Origin: Shewanella sp. GD04112
GTDB taxonomy: Bacteria > Pseudomonadota > Gammaproteobacteria > Enterobacterales > Shewanellaceae
Reading direction: 5' to 3'
Assembly (NCBI RefSeq): GCF_029835735.1
Contig: NZ_JAOEAL010000001.1
Location: 1,612,001-1,676,000, forward strand
Length of the DNA: 64,000 nt
The notes beneath the pieces were generated by a model, which saw only the letters and a list, made by a program, of their open reading frames with translations, made no database searches and was not told the origin of the DNA. Positions 15,885 to 23,368 of the stretch are shown in pieces. The translations under genes were made by a program, and so were the position numbers. Within the stretch, counting starts at the first letter, position 1. Each line of letters begins with the position of its first letter.

Positions 15885-16438
15885 CTTAAGCAGTTTTCAT
15901 CGTCCATTCTCATTAATGAACATAGTGTATTCAGCGAGACGACAAGTAATGTCGTTTGTCTATTTCTATTGTTCATAGCCAAGCAGTTTTGCTAACGGGA
16001 AGGGTATGCTCAAGCGAGACTATAAAATTTTCGGTGTAAGTGGCCTTCGAGGTCATGTGGATGCCAAGGAGGGTAAGATGTCAATTTGGATCTCATTAGG
16101 GCGCAACAGACGCCGGATATATGTCGTAAGAGTGTGAACCATTAACAACTGATCCCCCGTTGTGAAAGGTGAATTATCGACTAACGTAAATGTACTAGCC
16201 CAGACCTGCTTCAGAACAATGCCTGAATCGTTAACTCCTTAGGGTGATCTAAGCGTGATGTTTATCGTCAATCAATGGCACAAGCTATTGTGCGCATTCG
16301 CCTCAGTGTTCGCTTCGCCCTGCACAGCTTGTATTTCTCTTGCTCCTCATACTTAAAAAGGTCACGTTGCTCTACAGGTAAAGTTGTATACTTTCGGGCC
16401 TTTTATTTTTCTAACCTTTCTACTATGGGATAGGCGAT
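15885..16438. other. gap between the island and rfbB
   Basis: This 554-bp gap must carry the promoter of the minus-strand cREC operon and that of rfbB. A TATACT at about 16387-16392 may be the rfbB -10 element. The only coding candidate is the 43-codon frame at 16006-16137. No IS ends or tRNA were seen here. Confidence 0.4.
16006..16137 (+). CDS. possible 43-aa basic protein
   Basis: This short frame starts with ATG 16006 after GGGAAGGG, a good ribosome-binding site. The product is very basic (MLKRDYKIFGVSGLRGHVDA, then SIWISLGRNRRRIYVVRV) and could be a nucleic-acid-binding peptide or a fragment of a lost larger gene. It has no recognised family, and chance occurrence cannot be excluded. 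Confidence 0.25.
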   Translation: MLKRDYKIFGVSGLRGHVDAKEGKMSIWISLGRNRRRIYVVRV

Positions 16439-17470
16439 ATGCGAATACTCATTACCGGTGGTGCAGGGTTTATTGGATCGGCATTAGTGCGAATGCTGAT
16501 TGAGCAAACGGAGTCAGTGGTGCTCAATTTCGATAAGCTGACCTATGCGAGCCATCCTGAATCTCTGGCGGGTGTTGCTGATAGTGAGCGCTATCATTTT
16601 GTGCAGGCAGATATTTGCGATAGGGCAAGGTTAGACCTGGTGTTGCAGCAATTCCAACCCGATCTTGTGATGCATTTAGCGGCCGAAAGCCATGTTGATC
16701 GCTCAATTGAAGGACCCGCTGCATTTATCCAAACCAACATTGTGGGCACCTATACGTTGTTAGAAGCTTCGCGCCGATATTGGCAGCAATTAGCGGATAC
16801 GCGAAAAGGGTTATTTAGATTTCATCATGTTTCTACCGATGAGGTTTTTGGTTCACTGACCGAAACTGGATTGTTTAGTGAAACCTCAGCTTATGATCCG
16901 AGCTCGCCTTATTCAGCAAGTAAAGCTTCAGCGGATCATTTGGTTCGTGCTTGGCATCGAACTTATGCTTTACCGATAGTGATGACCAACTGCTCCAATA
17001 ACTATGGCCCTTTTCAATACCCTGAAAAGCTCATTCCCCTAATGGTCACCAATGCGTTACAGGGTAAACCGTTGCCAATTTATGGTAATGGTCAGCAAGT
17101 GCGTGATTGGTTGTATGTGGATGATCACGTTAAGGCGCTCTATTTAGTTGCGACTCAGGGGGAGCTTGGGCAAACCTATAATATTGGTGGTTCCTGTGAG
17201 CAAACTAATTTGACGGTTGTGCGGCAAATTTGCGCCTTATTAGAGGAGTTAGTGCCTACTCATCCGCAATCTCTTGCAATGGGTAGTGCGGGTTTTGCTG
17301 ATTTAATTCAGTATGTTGTTGACCGGCCTGGCCATGATGTACGCTATGCTATTGATGCCAGTAAAATTCAACGTGAATTAGGTTGGAGAGCGCAAGAGTC
17401 TTTTGAGTCAGGTCTCAGAAAGACGGTGGAGTGGATTATTAACCAGCAATATCCTATAACGAGCGACTAG
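16439..17470 (+). CDS. rfbB: dTDP-glucose 4,6-dehydratase
   Basis: The product catalyses the second step to dTDP-rhamnose, dTDP-glucose to dTDP-4-keto-6-deoxyglucose. It is a short-chain dehydrogenase type enzyme of 343 residues with the NAD-binding [11 protein letters not shown] (residues 7-17), the HVSTDEVFG segment, the catalytic [11 protein letters not shown] (Tyr-x3-Lys), [18 protein letters not shown] and [15 protein letters not shown]. All are typical of RmlB/RfbB. Unusually, the next sugar genes (rfbA, rfbC) lie 4.4 kb away, beyond a toxin-antitoxin pair and four other genes, and rfbD is not in the window. Confidence 0.9.
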   Translation: MRILITGGAGFIGSALVRMLIEQTESVVLNFDKLTYASHPESLAGVADSERYHFVQADICDRARLDLVLQQFQPDLVMHLAAESHVDRSIEGPAAFIQTNIVGTYTLLEASRRYWQQLADTRKGLFRFHHVSTDEVFGSLTETGLFSETSAYDPSSPYSASKASADHLVRAWHRTYALPIVMTNCSNNYGPFQYPEKLIPLMVTNALQGKPLPIYGNGQQVRDWLYVDDHVKALYLVATQGELGQTYNIGGSCEQTNLTVVRQICALLEELVPTHPQSLAMGSAGFADLIQYVVDRPGHDVRYAIDASKIQRELGWRAQESFESGLRKTVEWIINQQYPITSD

Positions 17471-17663
17471 TACTCGCGCAAGCTCACCCTAGAACATCAC
17501 TATGTGGCTCTAGAATCTAGGTACGCCGCAAGCAGCTACAGAATGTCACTACGTGACTTACGGATAACGGAACGGGCTTCGCTCTCACGGTAAGCGAAGA
17601 GTTCTGTGAGTGAGCTTGCGAACGTTCCGTCAACCTTCAACGTTTCTTGTTCTGTCAACATCT
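17471..17663. repeat. intergenic repeat-rich segment R1
   Basis: It contains sequence modules also found at 18566-18600 and 19365-19620: TCACTATGTGGCTCTAGAAT and CACTACGTGACTTACGG resemble CACTGTGTGGCTCTATAATC and CACTGCGTGGCTCAAGG, and the CGTTCCGTCAAC module recurs as CGTTCTGTCAAC. It has no coding potential. It looks like part of a dispersed intergenic repeat family. Confidence 0.5.
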
Positions 17664-18065
17664 TCACTCTGCTTTTATCACATCAATAAATTGCTCAAAA
17701 TCCTCAAGATGATGCTGTACAACATGGACAACGATATCAAGGTTGAGTTCTTGGTAGTCATGTACTGCGATGTTTCGCAGGCCGACCATTTTCTTTAAGT
17801 TATCTGCGAGTGGCTGAGTAATAAGGTTATTTTGTGCGAGTAATGTAAAGCTATCACGGCTACTTTGGGGGATGCCTAGTTGTTGTTGGCGGTTAATATG
17901 ATTGGCTATGTCGATACAGGCTTCGCAGCAGCGTTGTAAATTGAGGATAACGCTATCTTGCAAGGTGAAGTCTTGTTTGAACTGGCTTCCATCACCATAG
18001 ACTTGTTGGATGCGCTTTATACAGCGTTTGATGGTGGCTATTTTATTGATAATAATGTCATTCAA
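17664..18065 (-). CDS. hepT: HepT-type HEPN toxin
   Basis: This 133-residue all-helical HEPN ribonuclease-type toxin has the R-x4-H-x-Y active-site motif as RNIAVHDY (R97, H102, Y104). In the S. oneidensis HepT-MntA system, the MntA antitoxin inactivates HepT by adding AMP residues to the tyrosine of this motif. The gene overlaps the 3' end of mntA by 8 bp, so the two are translated from one message with the antitoxin gene first here. All key residues are present, so the module is probably active. Confidence 0.9.
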   Translation of the reverse strand: MNDIIINKIATIKRCIKRIQQVYGDGSQFKQDFTLQDSVILNLQRCCEACIDIANHINRQQQLGIPQSSRDSFTLLAQNNLITQPLADNLKKMVGLRNIAVHDYQELNLDIVVHVVQHHLEDFEQFIDVIKAE

Positions 18066-18480
18066 AGTGACTCCCCCTATGATCTTTGGCTGCGGTGTTG
18101 GCCATTACATCATCAATAATTGCCTGTCTTTCGGCTTGTAGATGTTGGTACATTGAGATGGTCTTTACGGCAAAAAGTTCATCATCTTGTTGTGTTCCCC
18201 AAAGTTGCTTCCCTTGAGTGACTACCTGTTGGCATAACACTGTGGATGCTGAGCGTAAATCAACCAGATCAACATCTGAGTCCAACGCCGAAGCGAGTTT
18301 TTGGGCAAGTTCCCAGCGTGCAATATTGTCTAAAGTGTCAGCGGCGAGTACCGCGATATCGATATCGCTGTTGCGGTGTTGTGTTCCCTGCGAATAAGAG
18401 CCAAACAGGTAGATTAATTGCAACTTTGGGATGTTGTCTCGCAGTAACTTTATGATTTTCTTTTCATTTAGTTGTTGCAT
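18058..18480 (-). CDS. mntA: MntA nucleotidyltransferase antitoxin
   Basis: This minimal nucleotidyltransferase of 140 residues carries the GS-x10-DxD motif (G27-S28, D39-I-D41 in FGSYSQGTQHRNSDIDIAV). It AMPylates the tyrosine of HepT, neutralising the toxin. The frame is open further to 18570, but the extension (MASSKPESVLLAPPYML) is not conserved in this family as I know it, and the methionine at 18480 (MQQLNEKKII) gives the expected length. It overlaps hepT by 8 bp. The pair interrupts the rfb cluster and is flanked by intergenic repeats, suggesting later insertion. Confidence 0.9.
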   Translation of the reverse strand: MQQLNEKKIIKLLRDNIPKLQLIYLFGSYSQGTQHRNSDIDIAVLAADTLDNIARWELAQKLASALDSDVDLVDLRSASTVLCQQVVTQGKQLWGTQQDDELFAVKTISMYQHLQAERQAIIDDVMANTAAKDHRGSHFE

Positions 18481-18565
18481 AGGTCCATTGCACGATTTGA
18501 TGAATTCGGGGTGAGTATATAGCATATAAGGCGGAGCCAAAAGGACGGACTCAGGTTTTGAAGAC

Positions 18566-18600
18566 GCCACTGTGTGGCTCTATAATCTAGAACTTTTTAG
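18566..18600. repeat. intergenic repeat module R2
   Basis: CACTGTGTGGCTCTATAATC, followed by TAGAAC, is close to the module CACTATGTGGCTCTAGAATC in R1 (17471-17663). It sits between mntA and the HutD-like gene. Confidence 0.45.
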
Positions 18601-19354
18601 TGCATTCTATAACGATACGCAGTACCTGACATTGTTTATGGTTTAGTAGGGACGGGTTTTCTATATGTGTGTGCTTAAGTATTGGTCGTTCAGCGTCTGA
18701 AGAGGTTGCATCGGAAGTTTCAATTTCTTCTAATCGCTGCATTTTTGACGGCTGCGCTTTTAAATTCTGGCCTCGTAGGCATTGCACCATATCATAACGC
18801 TTAAGTTGAATAATTTGGCCTTGGTAAACTAAGTTCAGCGGTTCAAGGCACAATAACCACTGTTGCAACTCGTTATTGTGTACATTCGATGTTTGATGAG
18901 CATCATCAATATTGCTGGTTTCTATAGACTCTGGGCTTAACGAGCCATACGACTCCGGCCATTCAATATACGCGCGATACTTGCCGCGTTTAGTCATTAC
19001 ATTAAAGTCGATAATTTGCTTATCTAAGAGTTGGCTTTCGATCTGAGTTTCGCCGCTAAAACAAAATGCGGGCTCATTGGGGCGAAGGATTAATTCATTT
19101 GCCTCAGCCGCATCATTAGACATCATCTTAAGTTTTACGCCTGCACCTTCTAATATACACAGCTGTCTATCTATGCTGGGAAATTGTGAGAAGGGTCCAT
19201 CACTCGAAATGGTGGCAATGCTGATCCTAAAATCAAAATTACTGAGGTCAGCATCCTTTGGCGATATTAACAGTTGTTTAGTACTGCCACCGCCATTTTT
19301 CCATAGGCTCGATTCGCATTCTTCATAACGGATAATTTGGATATTAGAGTTCAC
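18587..19354 (-). CDS. HutD/Ves-like cupin protein
   Basis: This 255-residue protein has the HutD-family N-terminal pattern: SSLWKNGGGSTKQLLI, FDFRISIATISSDGPFSQFP and DRQLCILEGAGVKL. HutD and Ves proteins are double-cupin proteins; HutD is linked to histidine utilisation in pseudomonads and Ves to cold or envelope conditions, with no firm biochemical function. The middle part (IETSNIDDAHQTSNVHNNE) is low-complexity and probably a loop insertion, and the tail is longer than usual. It stands alone, without hut genes, between repeat modules R2 and R3. Confidence 0.7.
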   Translation of the reverse strand: MNSNIQIIRYEECESSLWKNGGGSTKQLLISPKDADLSNFDFRISIATISSDGPFSQFPSIDRQLCILEGAGVKLKMMSNDAAEANELILRPNEPAFCFSGETQIESQLLDKQIIDFNVMTKRGKYRAYIEWPESYGSLSPESIETSNIDDAHQTSNVHNNELQQWLLCLEPLNLVYQGQIIQLKRYDMVQCLRGQNLKAQPSKMQRLEEIETSDATSSDAERPILKHTHIENPSLLNHKQCQVLRIVIECTKKF

Positions 19355-19364
19355 GTGTAGGTTA

Positions 19365-19620
19365 CTCTTTTCAATCTGGGTGGCGCCGACGCGAGAAGAT
19401 AGGACGCTGACAAGCTTGCTCTAGATCGAGAATCGCAGCGCTCTAACTCTACGGACGCCGCTAGCAGCAATGGAACGTCACTGCGTGGCTCAAGGTTTAC
19501 GAAATTGCTTATCACCGACGGTAAGCGAATCATTTTTCTTTTACCGTTATCGGTAAGCAGAACGTTCTGTCAACGATTTTACTGTGAGCGAATCGCTTAA
19601 CTTCTCACTGTCACGCTGCA
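19365..19620. repeat. intergenic repeat-rich segment R3
   Basis: It holds CACTGCGTGGCTCAAGG, two partly inverted ACGGTAAGCGAA/ACCGTTATCGGTAAGC motifs and CGTTCTGTCAACG, which match modules of R1. A frame read through here on the minus strand is compositionally odd and is not called as a gene. Confidence 0.45.
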
Positions 19621-19629
19621 ATGTTCTTT

Positions 19630-20088
19630 TTACATCCCTTTCTTTTTCAATATATAGTGCTCAGCCAGTTCGCCGCTGATCCTGTTGCCTTCGTTATCTA
19701 GCATAAATAGCTGGTTTTCACCGACGAGGTATTTACTGCCATCGGATAAAGTAATTTTTGAGCCCTTGCCATCCCAGTCAAATTTTCCTGCCACTTTAAA
19801 GATGGACTCATCTTTACCCAAGTAAATACTTTTCAATTCAAAGCTATTATCCGCTTGTAGCGTGAGTGTGGTTTGGATCCCTTCGCAACTTGCACAGGGG
19901 ATAACGCCTTCATATACACCGGGCCAATCGAGTGCATTTTGACTGGTATCGCCAAGTGGTAGGTTTGTTTGTGTATCTTGATGTGGCGCAGCGACAGGCT
20001 CATTAGTCACTGTCTGAGCCGGTTCACTGCATGCGGTAATCATTAAAGCGAGAAGGGCGAGTGGTATCTGTGAAAGTTTCATATTCAT
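19630..20088 (-). CDS. NlpE-like outer-membrane lipoprotein
   Basis: This 152-residue lipoprotein has a signal peptide ending in LMITAC, which places the lipidated cysteine at residue 20. Then come a Pro/Gln-rich spacer and an NlpE N-terminal-type beta domain (WPGVYEGVIPCASCEGIQTT, with C65 and C68 forming the CxxC). E. coli NlpE signals lipoprotein and copper-related redox stress to Cpx; this protein has only the N-terminal domain and lacks the C-terminal OB domain. A role as a stress sensor is inferred. Confidence 0.8.
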   Translation of the reverse strand: MNMKLSQIPLALLALMITACSEPAQTVTNEPVAAPHQDTQTNLPLGDTSQNALDWPGVYEGVIPCASCEGIQTTLTLQADNSFELKSIYLGKDESIFKVAGKFDWDGKGSKITLSDGSKYLVGENQLFMLDNEGNRISGELAEHYILKKKGM

Positions 20089-20446
20089 GTTAATCGTTTG
20101 ATTTATTGACTGTCATGTGATGATAACCGCCATCATTACGGGTTCCAACCTTATTTATGTCTGGTGTTTCTTTCAGTGTCTTAATGTTAAAGGCAGACTT
20201 TATGTGTTTGAACTTCATTACGAGTTCAACAAACAATGTGCTTAGTGTTGGATGATTCTTTATCGGTGTGTTTAGGCAAAGCTGCACTAGGCATTGAGCT
20301 GCAAAACCAATTGTAACTAGCGACTGCATCTCAACTAGTGTGTTTGCAGATTGAATCTATACTAAAGTGAATCACTTAAGCTTAGATCACCAAGTTCATC
20401 GCCTCATTTTTAAGTCAGGCGGTACCACGCGGGGTAAATCTGCATT
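20089..20446. other. gap between nlpE-like and histidine kinase genes
   Basis: This region should carry divergent promoters. A 79-codon minus-strand frame (20090-20329) ends just before the lipoprotein start but has no recognised domain and mixed composition, so it is not called. I see no RNA gene or repeat here. Confidence 0.35.
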
Positions 20447-21808
20447 ATGACACGTATGTTAGACAGGATTTTATTCGATGTAAGCCGTTCATCCATTATT
20501 GATGGTGGCGATCTTATTGAGGCCTCACAACTTATCGTGTCATCTGTGTGCCAAGGGTTAAAAATCACCCGTGCTGGCATTTGGTTATGGAGTGAAGATC
20601 ACCAAAGCATGCATTGCTTTTACTTGCTCGATAATATGCACAGGCAAGAGGCGTTGATATTAACTCGGCGGGATTATCCACATTACTTCAGTCTATTAGA
20701 TAATGAGCGCGCTATTGTCGCGAATTATGCGCAAACAGATGGGGCGACCCATGAGTTCGTTAGTGCCTACTTAGTCCCTAATCGTATTAGTTCTCTGTTA
20801 GACAGTCCTATACGTCATCGCGGAAAAATGGTCGGTATTATCTGCTCCGAGCATCAAGGTGTACCTAGAGAATGGACGCGTGATGAAAGGACCTTTGCTT
20901 CTGCTTTGGCCGACTTATTCGGCAGAGCCATGAGTGCAAAGGAAATTTTGGATTATCAAAATCAATTAAAGGCCATTAATGCGGATCTCGAGGCTCAGGT
21001 TGAACAGCGAACGCAAGAACTTGAAACCGCATTATCGGATTTACGCTCAATACAACACCATTTAGTTGAAAACGAAAAAATGGCTGCCTTAGGGAGTTTG
21101 GTCGCAGGGGTCGCGCATGAGGTCAATACGCCTCTAGGGATTGCCGTGACATCCGTAACCCATTGTTTAGATGAAGTGGCATTGCTTAAAACGGCATTTG
21201 AACAAAATGAGCTCGACGAGGAGAAATTTTTATCCTTTATTAATACCATGCAGGATGGTCTCGGGTTGATTGAGCGTAATCTTTCGCGAGCCGCGGAGTT
21301 AGTCCATAACTTTAAGCGCACCGCCGCAGACCAATCTGTGCTCGAGCGTGAGCGGTTTAATTTAAATACCTACATTTTTCAAATTTTCAGCTCATTAAGG
21401 CCGTTAATGCGTAAGAAGAATATTGCCTTAAATGTGGAGTTGGATGATGACATCTATATCGAATCTTACCCCGGTGCCATCGCACAGATTTTCACTAATC
21501 TAGTGGCTAATAGCTTTCGCCATGGATTTCCTGAGAGTTTTACAGGTGATAAAAGCATCACTATTCGAGTACAAAAACAAGATTCGAATATTTGTATGCA
21601 GTATCAAGATAATGGGGTAGGGATGACCGATGAGGTTAAACTGAAAGCCTTCGAGCCTTTTTTCACTACCGCACGTAAAGACGGCGGCACTGGTTTAGGC
21701 ATGTCGATTATCTATAATCTGGTGACACAAAAACTACATGGCACGATTATGCTGACTTCATCTCCATATCTAGGCGTGAAGGTCGAAATACAGATCCCTG
21801 AGAAATGA
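20447..21808 (+). CDS. GAF-domain sensor histidine kinase
   Basis: This soluble-looking kinase has 453 residues. An N-terminal GAF domain spans about residues 20-165 (ending [19 protein letters not shown]), then a coiled coil ([20 protein letters not shown]), a HisKA-type phosphoacceptor region with [17 protein letters not shown], and an HATPase domain with the N box ([14 protein letters not shown]) and G boxes ([19 protein letters not shown]). No transmembrane segment is seen, so the signal is probably cytoplasmic. No response regulator lies next to it; its partner is elsewhere. Confidence 0.85.
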   Translation: MTRMLDRILFDVSRSSIIDGGDLIEASQLIVSSVCQGLKITRAGIWLWSEDHQSMHCFYLLDNMHRQEALILTRRDYPHYFSLLDNERAIVANYAQTDGATHEFVSAYLVPNRISSLLDSPIRHRGKMVGIICSEHQGVPREWTRDERTFASALADLFGRAMSAKEILDYQNQLKAINADLEAQVEQRTQELETALSDLRSIQHHLVENEKMAALGSLVAGVAHEVNTPLGIAVTSVTHCLDEVALLKTAFEQNELDEEKFLSFINTMQDGLGLIERNLSRAAELVHNFKRTAADQSVLERERFNLNTYIFQIFSSLRPLMRKKNIALNVELDDDIYIESYPGAIAQIFTNLVANSFRHGFPESFTGDKSITIRVQKQDSNICMQYQDNGVGMTDEVKLKAFEPFFTTARKDGGTGLGMSIIYNLVTQKLHGTIMLTSSPYLGVKVEIQIPEK

Positions 21809-21930
21809 CCTATGTACATTGCTTAGGGCGACAATGTGGCCTTGTTGCAGACCTCGCACCATTCAGCTTTATCGGCATTTATATGCTACAATCCTCCCTT
21901 CACTTTGACTCACTAATCCTTGATATATCA

Positions 21931-22821
21931 ATGAGAAAAGGCATTTTATTAGCGGGCGGAACCGGTTCTCGCCTTTATCCTATGACACAGGTTGTCTGTA
22001 AGCAGTTATTGCCTATTTACGATAAGCCAATGATTTATTATCCACTTGTTACCTTAATGCAGGCTGGCATAAAAGAGATCCTGATTATCTGCACTCGCGC
22101 TGATTTGCCGCTTTTTCAGGCATTACTTGGTGATGGCCATCGTTGGGGGATTCAGCTTGAATATGCGGTTCAGCCTTCCCCAAAGGGATTAGCCGAAGCA
22201 CTTATTATTGGTGAAGCTTTTTTGGCGGGAGAGGCCTGTGCGTTAATTCTGGGCGATAACTTATTTTATGGGCAGCAACTGAGCACAAACTTGCATAGAG
22301 CTTCTCTACTCGAAGTGGGTTCAACCGTTTTTGGCTACCATGTGGCTAATCCGAATGCCTACGGCGTTGTCGAATTTGATACGAGCGGAAAAGCGATTTC
22401 AATCGAAGAGAAACCCCAAGTTGCACGTTCTTCCTATGCTATTCCTGGATTGTATTTCTTTGATAATCGGGCTAGTGAGTGGGCTAAAAAAGTGATGCCT
22501 TCGGCGCGGGGCGAGTTGGATATCGTTGATCTAATCAATCAATATCTTCTGCTGGGGGAATTGCAGGTAGAAATAATGGGGCGGGGCACTGCTTGGCTCG
22601 ATACGGGAACGCCGGATGCGATGGCTGAAGCAACACAATTTATTGCTGCCATAGAGAAACGCCAAGGGTTGAAAGTGAACTGCCCTGAAGAGGTTGCTTT
22701 TCATTCTGGTTGGATAGATGCTGCGCAGCTTACCGCTTTAGCACAACCTTTGCTTAAAAGCGGTTATGGTGAGTATCTTTTGGGCTTATTAAATAAGCAG
22801 GTGTTCAATGAAGTGCATTGA
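21931..22821 (+). CDS. rfbA: glucose-1-phosphate thymidylyltransferase
   Basis: This enzyme starts dTDP-rhamnose synthesis by joining dTTP and glucose-1-phosphate. It has 296 residues with the nucleotide-binding LAGGTGSRLYPMT at the N-terminus, the sugar-site PSPKGLAEALIIGEAFL, ILGDNLFYG, and WLDTGTPDAM. The frame is open from 21805, but ATG 21931 (MRKGILLAGG) starts exactly at the family's N-terminus. It overlaps rfbC by 14 bp, so the two genes form a small operon. The order rfbB, then inserted genes, then rfbAC is unusual. Confidence 0.92.
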   Translation: MRKGILLAGGTGSRLYPMTQVVCKQLLPIYDKPMIYYPLVTLMQAGIKEILIICTRADLPLFQALLGDGHRWGIQLEYAVQPSPKGLAEALIIGEAFLAGEACALILGDNLFYGQQLSTNLHRASLLEVGSTVFGYHVANPNAYGVVEFDTSGKAISIEEKPQVARSSYAIPGLYFFDNRASEWAKKVMPSARGELDIVDLINQYLLLGELQVEIMGRGTAWLDTGTPDAMAEATQFIAAIEKRQGLKVNCPEEVAFHSGWIDAAQLTALAQPLLKSGYGEYLLGLLNKQVFNEVH

Positions 22822-23344
22822 AACCGAGCTTGCAGAAGTATTGGTGTTCGAACCTCAAGTTTTTGGTGATGAACGCGGTTTTTTTATGGAAACCTTTAGA
22901 CAATCGTTTTTCTCCGAGTGTTTGAAAAGTAGAGGATTAAAGGTGCAGGAGTTAGTCCAAGATAACTTTAGCCGATCACAACAACACGTATTACGTGGCT
23001 TGCACTACCAACGTGAGCATCCGCAGGGAAAGTTAGTTCGCGTGTGTGCTGGCAGTATTTTTGATGTCGCTGTGGATATTCGCCCGCAATCTAAAACCTA
23101 TGGTAAATGGGTAGGGCGTGTGCTCTCTGCTGATAACCATTTGCAAATGTGGATCCCGCCTAGCTTTGCTCATGGATTTTATGTGTTGAGTGAATATGCC
23201 GATGTGCTTTATCGCTGCACTGATTATTACGCGCCAGATGATGAATATGTGCTGGCATGGAATAGTGCCGAGTTTGCGATTGACTGGCCGCTGCTAAATG
23301 AAACGCCGATTCTGTCTGAAAGGGATGCTGCCGCTAGCGCCTAA
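22808..23344 (+). CDS. rfbC: dTDP-4-dehydrorhamnose 3,5-epimerase
   Basis: The third enzyme of dTDP-rhamnose synthesis is a cupin of 178 residues. Typical segments are GDERGFFMETFRQ, VQDNFSRSQQHVLRGLHYQ (active-site His in the last part), PQGKLVRVCAGSIFDVAVD with the catalytic Asp nearby, and PPSFAHGFYVLSE. It overlaps the end of rfbA by 14 bp. The final reductase gene rfbD is not found nearby, so the pathway must be completed from another locus or the intermediate is used for a different 6-deoxysugar. Confidence 0.92.
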   Translation: MKCIETELAEVLVFEPQVFGDERGFFMETFRQSFFSECLKSRGLKVQELVQDNFSRSQQHVLRGLHYQREHPQGKLVRVCAGSIFDVAVDIRPQSKTYGKWVGRVLSADNHLQMWIPPSFAHGFYVLSEYADVLYRCTDYYAPDDEYVLAWNSAEFAIDWPLLNETPILSERDAAASA

Positions 23345-23368
23345 GGTACTAGCGGCATTTTGTTTGCG

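Noticed and set aside
19351..19533. 60-codon minus-strand frame upstream of the HutD-like gene
   Set aside because: It lies entirely in repeat segment R3 and its composition reflects the repeats.
20090..20329. 79-codon minus-strand frame before the NlpE-like gene
   Set aside because: No recognised domain, not clearly protein-like, and it occupies the expected promoter region.
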